DNA from: Subtercola sp. | GTDB lineage: Bacteria > Actinomycetota > Actinomycetes > Actinomycetales > Microbacteriaceae | Assembly: GCA_025463765.1 (NCBI GenBank) | Contig: JAODBC010000074.1 | Location: 1-57,706, forward strand | Direction: 5' to 3' | Length of the DNA: 57,706 nt | Shown here: positions 51,360-57,706 of the stretch, in pieces | Layout of the letters: every line of letters starts with the position of its first letter | How positions within the stretch are numbered: the stretch's first letter is position 1 | Translations under genes and position numbers: made by a program | The notes under the pieces: generated by a model | Told to the model about the DNA's origin: nothing | What the model saw: the letters and a program-made list of their open reading frames with translations, nothing else | The model's database searches: none

Positions 51360-52729
51360 CTATTTTCTCGCTCGATGAAGCAATCGTGACGGCCGCCGTC
51401 ACGTCGATCACCCACCGCGACGACGAGGTGCCCACAACCGATGGCGCCCGCTCTGACGTTGCCGAGCGATTCGCCCGCTCTGACGTTGCCGAGCGATTCG
51501 CCCGGGCGACGTGGAGCGGCCTCGCTGAGCCCGGAGACGTCGTCGCCGGCACGCTGGTTCGTGCTCTCGGGGCGCCGGCAGCTCTTGGCGCCCTGCTCGA
51601 AAGACATAAGAACGCCCGAATTCTCGAGGCGCTTGCCGAGGCTGGTATCGAAACGGTGTCGTCGACGGTTCTGTCGCAGGCGCTGGATCGGTGGGCTCCG
51701 CGCCTGGGATCGACCGCGGCGCTGACCTCGATGCAGCTGGCTGCGCGCTGCGGTGCTCGGCTCATCGTGCCGAGCGATGCCGAGTGGCCTGGGTCGCTCG
51801 GGGACCTCGGCGAACATGAACCCCTGGCGCTCTGGGTGCGCGGAAAGCCGGCCGAGTTTCGCCGTGCGAGCCACTCGGTCGCCCTCGTCGGGGCCCGGGC
51901 CGCGACCGGCTACGGCGAGCATGTAGCCATGGAGATGTCTGCAGGCCTCTGCGACCGGGGCGTGGGTGTGGTCTCGGGCGCAGCCTACGGGATCGATGGC
52001 ATGGCGCACCGCGCTGCTCTTGCAAGTGGGGGCTTCACTGTCGCGTTTCTGGCCGGCGGTGTCGACCGGTTCTATCCCAGCGGTCACGACGCGCTGCTCG
52101 CGCGCATCGCGTCGGTGGGGGCGGTGGTCTCAGAGATGCCGTGCGGCTCGCCTCCGACCAAGTGGAGGTTTCTGCAACGCAATAGGCTCATCGCCGCCCT
52201 GTCGCGGGCGACCGTGGTGGTGGAGGCGGGCACCCGCAGCGGTTCGCTCAACACAGCGGCGCACGCGGCAGCAATCGGCCGGCCGCTCGGTGCTGTGCCG
52301 GGCCCGGTGACCTCGCCCTCGTCGGCGGGCTGTCATCGGTTGCTGCGCGAGTACAACGCCGAGTGCGTTACAAGCTCTGAAGAGGTGATCGGGTTGTTCA
52401 TGCCCGTCGGTGAGACTCTGGCGGTTCGTGGTGGCGATCGGGGTGCGGCGTCGCATTCGGCAGGCGCGGCAGGCGAGGGAAGCGCGGGAGGCACGGGAAG
52501 CGCGGGAGGCGCGGACGGAGAGATGCGTAGTGCAGATGGCGCGGCCCGCCGTTCGGGCGAGACACTGCGGCTGATGGATGCTCTCAGCAGCCGCTCGGCA
52601 CGCAGAACCGAGGAGCTGGCCAAGCGCGCGGGTCTGGGAATCGATCGCACGAGGGCGCTGCTCGGCGTGCTACAGGTCGCCGGTGACGTGATCGAAGTCG
52701 ATCTCGGGTGGAAGAAGATAGAACCATGA
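51356..52729 (+). CDS. dprA: DNA processing protein DprA
   Basis: 457 residues. The Rossmann-like DprA core is clear: VALVGARAATGYGEHVAMEM, VSGAAYGIDGMAHRAALASG, GGVDRFYPSGHDAL, RFLQRNRLIAALSRATVVVE, GSLNTAAHAAAIGRPLGAVP. A C-terminal winged helix (LMDALSSRSARRTEELAKRA onward) follows a Gly/Ser-rich linker with ~18-bp tandem repeats. DprA loads RecA on incoming single-stranded DNA. The N-terminus holds a perfect 27-bp tandem duplication (51446-51499) giving SDVAERFAR twice. Confidence 0.94.
   Translation: MTIFSLDEAIVTAAVTSITHRDDEVPTTDGARSDVAERFARSDVAERFARATWSGLAEPGDVVAGTLVRALGAPAALGALLERHKNARILEALAEAGIETVSSTVLSQALDRWAPRLGSTAALTSMQLAARCGARLIVPSDAEWPGSLGDLGEHEPLALWVRGKPAEFRRASHSVALVGARAATGYGEHVAMEMSAGLCDRGVGVVSGAAYGIDGMAHRAALASGGFTVAFLAGGVDRFYPSGHDALLARIASVGAVVSEMPCGSPPTKWRFLQRNRLIAALSRATVVVEAGTRSGSLNTAAHAAAIGRPLGAVPGPVTSPSSAGCHRLLREYNAECVTSSEEVIGLFMPVGETLAVRGGDRGAASHSAGAAGEGSAGGTGSAGGADGEMRSADGAARRSGETLRLMDALSSRSARRTEELAKRAGLGIDRTRALLGVLQVAGDVIEVDLGWKKIEP
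51446..51499. repeat. Perfect 2 x 27-bp tandem duplication in dprA
   Basis: Units 51446-51472 and 51473-51499 are identical and begin GCCCGCTCTGACGTTGCC; the next five bases repeat again. Nine codons per unit keep the frame. Perfect identity suggests a recent or unstable slippage event. Confidence 0.9.
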
Positions 52730-53622
52730 CGACGAGCGCCCAACCCAGCCACACGATCGCACACATCAGCGACACGCACTTTCTCGCAGACGAGGCGCTG
52801 CTCTACGGTGCAGTGAACACCGATGCCACGCTCTCTCGCATCCTGGCGCGGCTGGAGGGGTCGGGCATTCGATTCGACGCGCTCGTCTTCACGGGAGACA
52901 TCGCCGACCTTGGGCAGAGCGACGCCTATGCGCGCATCCGGTCGATCGTCGAGCCCGCGGCCGATCGCCTCGGGGCGCAGCTCGTCTGGGTGATGGGAAA
53001 CCATGACTCTCGCGAGCGTCTGCGCACCGACCTGCTCGACGTCGCGGCGAGCGATGAGCCGGTCGACCGCGTCTTCGATTTGAACGGGTTGCGGCTCATC
53101 GCGCTCGATACCTCGGTTCCCGGATTTCATCACGGCGAGCTCACCGACGCGCAGCTGGCGTGGCTTGGCGATGTGCTGGCCCAGCCTGCTCCGAAGGGAA
53201 CGCTCATCGCGCTGCATCACCCGCCCATTCCTACGACCCTCTCGCTGATGCCGATTCTCGAACTGCAGGAGCAACAGCGCTTCGCCGACGTCGTTCGGGC
53301 AACGGATGTTCGGGGCATTCTCGGCGGCCACCTGCACTACTCGACGCACTCCTTGTTCGCGGGAATACCGATCTCGGTGGCTGCTGCGACGTGTTACACC
53401 ATGAACACGGTGTCGCCGCGGGGAATCCTCGCCGGGGTGAACGGTGGGCAATCCATCAACGTCGTCACGGTCTACGACGACCAGGTCGTTCATTCGGCCG
53501 TGCCTATCGGCGACTATGACGTCGTGACGTCGTTCCCGGCAGAATTCGTGTCGAAGGTCGAAGCGCTTTCGCCTGCCGAGCAGAAAAACGCGTTCTCGAG
53601 GCAGGTTCCGCCGGCCCTGTGA
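52726..53622 (+). CDS. Metallophosphoesterase (CpdA/GpdQ-like)
   Basis: 298 residues with the binuclear metal-site motifs in order: IAHISDTHFL (D-x-H), VFTGDIADLG (GD), MGNHDSRERL (GNHD), LIALHHPPIP (His) and LGGHLHYSTH (GHxH). These are class III phosphodiesterases that cleave cAMP or glycerophosphodiesters. ATG 52726 overlaps the dprA stop (ATGA), so it is probably translated with dprA. Substrate unknown. Confidence 0.9.
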   Translation: MTTSAQPSHTIAHISDTHFLADEALLYGAVNTDATLSRILARLEGSGIRFDALVFTGDIADLGQSDAYARIRSIVEPAADRLGAQLVWVMGNHDSRERLRTDLLDVAASDEPVDRVFDLNGLRLIALDTSVPGFHHGELTDAQLAWLGDVLAQPAPKGTLIALHHPPIPTTLSLMPILELQEQQRFADVVRATDVRGILGGHLHYSTHSLFAGIPISVAAATCYTMNTVSPRGILAGVNGGQSINVVTVYDDQVVHSAVPIGDYDVVTSFPAEFVSKVEALSPAEQKNAFSRQVPPAL

Positions 53623-53720
53623 CACGTCGAACGATGTGAATCGGCGAGATCAGGGGCATTGGGTGCATGGGTTCGTAGCGCGACCCGGTGTCGCTGAGAC
53701 GCGCCGGCTCGACCGTGAGG

Positions 53721-53726
53721 CATGCT
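53721..53726 (+). promoter_or_regulatory. -10-like CATGCT, 6 nt before xerC start
   Basis: CATGCT, six bases (GAGGGC), ATG at 53733. GAGGG is too near the ATG to be an SD. Confidence 0.35.
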
Positions 53727-53732
53727 GAGGGC

Positions 53733-54692
53733 ATGGATCTGCGGCAGAGCATCGACGACTTCGTGTCGTATCTGGCGCTCGAGCGCGGGTATTCGCCGAA
53801 CACCGTGCGCTCATACTCCTCCGACCTCGCCAACCTCCAGTCGTTCGCGCTCGCGCGGACGGGTGGCGCGAACGACGGCGCAACCATGCCAGACACCGAC
53901 TTGACGCTCGAGCTGCTGCGGGACTGGCTCTGGGATGCGTCGAACCGCGGTCTCTCGAAGGCCACCCTGGCGAGGAGGTCTGCGACGACGAAGAGCTTTT
54001 CGGCGTGGCTGTCACGCACACACCGGCAACCGGTCGACAACGCCGTTCGATTGCGCGCGCCCAAACCCGACCGGTCACTGCCGAGGGTGCTGAGCCGCAC
54101 ATCGATGCAGACGCTGTTCGACACCCTGGAGATCGCGGCGGCGGAGGGCGATGCTGTCGCCGAGCGAAATCGGGCGATCGTCGAGCTGCTGTACGCCTCG
54201 GCACTGCGCGTGTCGGAACTCGTCGGCATCGACGTCGGCGATCTCGACGATTCGCGCCGCACGGTGCTCGTGACAGGCAAAGGTTCGAAGCAGCGAGTGG
54301 TGCCGTTCGGCGCGCCCGCGGCAGAAGCGGTCGCCCACTACCGAGAACACGGCCGACGTGCTCTGCTTGAGCGAGCGAGCGCGAGGGGCTCTGCGGCCGT
54401 AACGACGCCCGCGACCTCCGCGCTGTTTCTGAACACGCACGGGGCGCGAATGGGCACACGCTCGGTCTACGCCCTCGTCTCGAAGCTTCTGCAGGGCGTT
54501 CCCGGGTCAGGGCCCGAGGGCCCCCACGCTTTTCGGCATACCGCGGCAACGCACCTGCTCGACGGGGGAGCCGATCTTCGGGCGGTACAAGAGATGCTCG
54601 GGCACGCCAGCCTCGGCACCACCCAGATTTACACGCACGTCACGACGGAGCGTCTGCGCCAGACCTACCTCGCCGCTCACCCGCGAGCGTAG
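53733..54692 (+). CDS. xerC: Tyrosine recombinase XerC
   Basis: 319 residues. The N-terminal SAM-like domain (DDFVSYLALERGYSPNTVRS) is followed by the catalytic domain with Arg in YASALRVSELVGIDVGDL, Lys in VTGKGSKQRVVPFG, HAFRHTAATHLLDGGADL (His, Arg), and LGHASLGTTQIYTHV (His and the nucleophile Tyr). It resolves chromosome dimers at dif. The housekeeping location argues against a phage integrase. Its last 186 bp are overlapped antisense by the M23 peptidase gene. Confidence 0.93.
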   Translation: MDLRQSIDDFVSYLALERGYSPNTVRSYSSDLANLQSFALARTGGANDGATMPDTDLTLELLRDWLWDASNRGLSKATLARRSATTKSFSAWLSRTHRQPVDNAVRLRAPKPDRSLPRVLSRTSMQTLFDTLEIAAAEGDAVAERNRAIVELLYASALRVSELVGIDVGDLDDSRRTVLVTGKGSKQRVVPFGAPAAEAVAHYREHGRRALLERASARGSAAVTTPATSALFLNTHGARMGTRSVYALVSKLLQGVPGSGPEGPHAFRHTAATHLLDGGADLRAVQEMLGHASLGTTQIYTHVTTERLRQTYLAAHPRA

Positions 54693-55394
54693 GTCAGCCG
54701 CAGCCGCAGCCGAAACCGGAGCCACAGCAACCCCCACTCCCACGCCCCCAGGCGCGCTCACGGCCACAGTCGGGCCCACCTCCGCGCCCGCGCCGAGAGC
54801 CGCCGCATTCGGCAGCAGCACCGCGCGCGGCACGTCACCGAACAACAGCAAGGGCGACACGTATTCGCCGTTCAGGCGCACCCCCAGGTGCACACACACG
54901 CCCGGGCAGTGCGTCCACGCCGTCACGACCCCGATCTGCTGACCGGCGGCCACGACATCGCCCGCCTTGACGACGGGCTCGACGGGCTCGACAGTGCTGA
55001 CGAAGCCACCCAGATGCACGATCGAGACGAGCGGGCGGTCGACGACCTTTCCCGCGAACGACACCACCCCGCCTGCCGTCGCGACGACAGGTTCGCCGAT
55101 GTCGGCCGCCACGTCGATTCCTCGGTGCCCGGCCGAATACGGTGTCGCGGGCGCCTCGAAGCCGCGCACGATCTCGTGGTGCGGACCCACGGGCCACACC
55201 CCGTGCATCCGCTCGCCCCCCACAACCCCGACCTTGTGCATCGAGTCGCCGCGTGCCGCCAACGCTGCACCTGTGACCCCATAAACGGCAAAGAGAACGG
55301 CGAACGCGGCCAGCGCAGTCGACACCCCGACCGCAGCCCACACCCTGACAAAAGCCGACGCCGCTACCGAGGCCCGAGCATTATTTCTTCGCAT
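54507..55394 (-). CDS. M23-family (LytM-like) peptidase, membrane-anchored
   Basis: 295 residues. One N-terminal transmembrane segment (AAVGVSTALAAFAVLFAVYG) precedes an extracellular LytM domain: AGHRGIDVAADIGEPV (His, Asp ligands), GGVVSFAGKVVDRPLVSIVH, VVKAGDVVAAGQQIGVV and CPGVCVHLGVRLNGEYVSPL. In the final HxH motif the first His is replaced by Cys, as I recall for other actinobacterial members. After about residue 190 there is a Val/Ala/Gly tail. The frame has no stop until 54507, so the last ~62 codons run antisense to xerC. That tail is probably not a folded domain. Confidence 0.82.
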   Translation of the reverse strand: MRRNNARASVAASAFVRVWAAVGVSTALAAFAVLFAVYGVTGAALAARGDSMHKVGVVGGERMHGVWPVGPHHEIVRGFEAPATPYSAGHRGIDVAADIGEPVVATAGGVVSFAGKVVDRPLVSIVHLGGFVSTVEPVEPVVKAGDVVAAGQQIGVVTAWTHCPGVCVHLGVRLNGEYVSPLLLFGDVPRAVLLPNAAALGAGAEVGPTVAVSAPGGVGVGVAVAPVSAAAAADLRSRVSGEVGLAQTLRRDVRVNLGGAEAGVPEHLLYRPKIGSPVEQVRCRGMPKSVGALGP

Positions 55395-55531
55395 GAGAAC
55401 AGCGTCGTCGTCGCGAACGCAACCCCCGAGCCATTTCGCCCCATCTGTGGATCATCGTGCCAAGATCGAAGATGTGAGTAGAACCATCCACCGCGGCATC
55501 TGACGCGGCTTCACTGTTCGAAGGGGTAACA

Positions 55532-57049
55532 ATGTCTGGCACGGCTAGCACAACGGGGTCTGGCGTTTCAGAGAAAGACCTGCAGAAAAAGCTCAATCGC
55601 AAGGTGATCGGCCTTTCGATCGCGGCCGCCCTCGGCGGATTCTTGTTCGGGTTCGACTCCTCTGTCATCAACGGCGCAGTTGACGCGATCAAGAGCGACT
55701 TCGACTTAGGCGGCGTTCCGCTGCTGAGCGGCTTCGTCGTAGCCTCGGCGTTGCTCGGGTGCGCGATCGGTGCCTACTTCGCCGGACGGCTCGCCGACCG
55801 CATGGGCCGCATTCCCGTCATGCTCATCGGCGCTGCGCTCTTTCTGGTCAGCTCCATCGGTTCGGCATTCGCCTTCGCCGTGTGGGATCTGGTGCTCTGG
55901 CGCGTGCTCGGCGGCCTCGGCATCGGCATCGCCTCGGTGATCGCCCCGGCGTACATCGCCGAGATCGCCCCGAAGGCCGTGCGCGGCAGTCTTGCGTCTC
56001 TGCAACAGCTCGCCATCACCCTCGGTATCTTCGCTGCCCTGCTCTCTGACGCGATTCTCGCCAATGCTGCAGGCGACGCCAACAGTCCGCTCTGGTTCGG
56101 CGCCGATGCCTGGCGGTGGATGTTCGTGATGTGCGCCATTCCGGCGATCGTGTATGGCCTGCTTGCGTTGCGGTTACCCGAATCGCCGAGGTATCTGGCG
56201 AACAAGGGCCGGCAGGATGACGCGCGGAACGTTCTGGCGAGCGTCATGCCGAAGCATCAGGTCGACGACGCTCTGAACGAAATCGAACGCACCCTCAAAG
56301 AAGACAAAGAGAACGCGCGAACGGCCTCACTGCGGGGCAAACTGTTCGGCCTGCTGCCAGTGGTGTGGGTGGGAATTCTGCTGTCGATGTTCCAGCAGCT
56401 GGTCGGCATCAATGTGATCTTCTACTACTCGACATCGTTGTGGGCGTCGGTCGGGTTCGACACGACCAATCCCGGTACGTCGCTGACGATCTCGGTGGTC
56501 ACGTCGGTGGTGAACGTCGCCGTCACCTTCGTGGCGATCTTCTTCGTCGACAAGGTCGGTCGAAGGCCGCTGCTGCTCAGCGGCTCGATCGGAATGTTCA
56601 TCTCGCTCGGCGTGATGGCACTCGCCTTCGCCCAGTCTGTTCAGGTCAACGGCAGTCCGTCTCTTCCGGGTGCGTGGGGGCCCATCGCGCTAGTCGCGGC
56701 CAACCTCTTCGTCATCTGCTTCGGTGCGACCTGGGGGCCGCTGGTCTGGGTTCTGCTCGGCGAGATCTTTCCGAACCGCATTCGCGGCAAGGCGCTCGGC
56801 GTGGCTGCGGCCGCCCAGTGGCTCACCAACTTCGCCATCACCGAGACCTTTCCGGCGCTGTCTGACTTCTCGCTCGCGTTCACGTACGGCATGTATGCGT
56901 TCTTCGCCCTGGTGTCGTTCTTCTTCGTGTTCTTCGCGGTTCCCGAGACCAAGGGCCGGTCGCTGGAGAGCATGGATGATCTGAAGGTCGACCGTGGCGG
57001 ACGAGCTGCCAAGGCGGCCGCGGCTCTCAAGGCGGATGCCCCGGCGTAA
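55532..57049 (+). CDS. MFS sugar porter (glucose/xylose-type proton symporter)
   Basis: 505 residues, 12 membrane segments. Sugar-porter signatures: GGFLFGFDSSVINGAV at helix 1, YFAGRLADRMGRIPVMLIG (motif A), LPESPRYLANKGR, FQQLVGINVIFYYS (QQ-GIN sugar site), VDKVGRRPLLLSG and PETKGRSLESMDD at the end. It imports a hexose or pentose with protons. AAGGGG precedes the ATG. The 137-nt divergent region 55395-55531 to the M23 gene shows no clear operator. Confidence 0.93.
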   Translation: MSGTASTTGSGVSEKDLQKKLNRKVIGLSIAAALGGFLFGFDSSVINGAVDAIKSDFDLGGVPLLSGFVVASALLGCAIGAYFAGRLADRMGRIPVMLIGAALFLVSSIGSAFAFAVWDLVLWRVLGGLGIGIASVIAPAYIAEIAPKAVRGSLASLQQLAITLGIFAALLSDAILANAAGDANSPLWFGADAWRWMFVMCAIPAIVYGLLALRLPESPRYLANKGRQDDARNVLASVMPKHQVDDALNEIERTLKEDKENARTASLRGKLFGLLPVVWVGILLSMFQQLVGINVIFYYSTSLWASVGFDTTNPGTSLTISVVTSVVNVAVTFVAIFFVDKVGRRPLLLSGSIGMFISLGVMALAFAQSVQVNGSPSLPGAWGPIALVAANLFVICFGATWGPLVWVLLGEIFPNRIRGKALGVAAAAQWLTNFAITETFPALSDFSLAFTYGMYAFFALVSFFFVFFAVPETKGRSLESMDDLKVDRGGRAAKAAAALKADAPA

Positions 57050-57066
57050 AACCCGTTCGAAGGTGC

Positions 57067-57072
57067 TATTCT
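57067..57072 (+). promoter_or_regulatory. Candidate -10 (TATTCT) of rpsB with a ~200-nt leader
   Basis: TATTCT shortly after the sugar-porter stop would start a leader of about 205 nt to the rpsB ATG. The leader (57080-57282) includes a GTCTG/CAGAC hairpin (57135-57149) and AGGAGAA at 57271-57277. Long leaders before rpsB are common and may be regulated by S2. I cannot assign a known motif. Confidence 0.4.
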
Positions 57073-57282
57073 GGTAGACGCGCCGCGCTTGTCGCGGTGA
57101 CTACGCGTGCCGTTTCGGCCGCCAAATCCATTCGGTCTGCGAATCAGACGCCTCTAACGGCGTTCGAATTGCGGCGGGTTTGTGCCGGGCACCAGGAGAG
57201 GCGATCATCCGATCGTCGCTAGCAACCGATTTGGGTTCGCCGTGCATCCGTGCGCCGCGGCCCGCAGAACAGGAGAACGGCC

Positions 57283-57706
57283 ATGGCCGTTGTAACCATT
57301 CGCCAGCTGCTCGACAGCGGCGTTCACTTCGGGCACCAGACCCGCCGGTGGAACCCGAAAATGAAGCGCTTCATTCTGACCGAGCGCTCGGGCAGCCACA
57401 TCATCGACCTGCAGCAGTCGCTGGCCTACATCGACAAGACCTACGACTACGTCAAAGAGACCGTCGCCCACGGCGGCACCGTTCTCTTCGTCGGAACCAA
57501 GAAGCAGGCTCAGGGCTCCATCGCCGAGCAGGCGACCCGTGTCGGCCAGCCCTACGTCAACCAGCGCTGGCTCGGTGGGCTTCTCACCAACTTCCAGACG
57601 GTGTCGAAGCGTCTCGCCCGCATGAAAGAGCTCGAAGAGCTCGACTTCGAAGACACCGCGAAGAGCGGTTTCACGAAGAAAGAGCTGCTCATCAAGAAGC
57701 GCGAGC
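57283..57706 (+). CDS. rpsB: 30S ribosomal protein S2 (partial, 3' end cut by window)
   Basis: The visible 141 codons begin [20 protein letters not shown] and continue [60 protein letters not shown] and [16 protein letters not shown], all diagnostic of S2. AGGAGAA lies five to six bases before ATG 57283. Normally followed by tsf, which is outside the window. Confidence 0.97.
   Translation, partial: MAVVTIRQLLDSGVHFGHQTRRWNPKMKRFILTERSGSHIIDLQQSLAYIDKTYDYVKETVAHGGTVLFVGTKKQAQGSIAEQATRVGQPYVNQRWLGGLLTNFQTVSKRLARMKELEELDFEDTAKSGFTKKELLIKKRE

Noticed and set aside
52333..53625. 430-residue minus-strand frame over dprA and the phosphoesterase
   Set aside because: Shadow frame; Arg-rich, no motifs, opposite two well-supported genes.
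53733..54692. Phage or integron integrase instead of XerC
   Set aside because: The gene sits in a conserved housekeeping context (dprA to rpsB), has XerC-like length, and there are no att sites, phage genes or tRNA target nearby.

Overview
The window is about 58 kb of GC-rich actinobacterial chromosome. Gene content, the F420-type LLM oxidoreductase, the order smc-lipB-lipA-ftsY-ffh-rpsP-khpA-rimM-trmD-rplS-lepB-rnhB-DUF2469-yraN-comM-dprA-xerC-rpsB and the protein sequences suggest Microbacteriaceae or a close relative. The genus cannot be settled from the sequence alone.

Layout. Positions 1-500 hold the 3' end of a 23S rRNA, a spacer, a 5S rRNA and a strong terminator. Positions 546-26000 are an accessory block for N-heterocycle catabolism and molybdenum cofactor (Moco) synthesis. 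It contains urate oxidase and allantoinase, then a fused MetV/MetF-like protein. A tightly packed eight-gene minus-strand operon follows (CodA-like amidohydrolase, SsuB/SsuC/lipoprotein ABC importer, SDR, creatininase-family hydrolase, FAD-linked oxidase, PNPOx-fold protein). An XRE-cupin regulator and a VanB-type reductase are transcribed divergently from it. Next come an aberrant 8-oxoguanine-deaminase-like protein, XdhC and a two-gene xanthine dehydrogenase, followed by moeA-moaC-mogA-moaE, moaA-moaD and a moeB-rhodanese fusion. The Moco genes plausibly serve the xanthine dehydrogenase, which would feed xanthine to urate, then urate oxidase and allantoinase. The enzymes between urate oxidation and allantoin, and those after allantoin, are not in the window. 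The substrate of the eight-gene operon is not identified.

From 27.5 kb there is a non-coding and partly decayed stretch. After it begins the conserved housekeeping region of chromosome maintenance (smc), lipoate synthesis, SRP targeting (ftsY, ffh), ribosomal proteins and rRNA/tRNA maturation, protein export (lepB), RNase H, natural-transformation genes (comM, dprA) and xerC. The window ends inside rpsB.

The most unusual signals are structural. Several families of 50-70 bp palindromic elements occur between genes, and two appear to lie inside coding sequence (smc hinge, lipB tail). One family forms an inverted pair, each with a G-rich tail, flanking moeB. The 10-mer CGGGCATCCG and its complement occur at least 15 times, far above base-composition expectation. 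Many starts lie exactly 6-7 nt after a -10-like hexamer with no Shine-Dalgarno (SD) site, which points to leaderless mRNAs. Many proteins carry in-frame low-complexity insertions at domain boundaries. Coordinates of starts were chosen by SD sites, operon overlaps and family alignment from memory. No database search was run.
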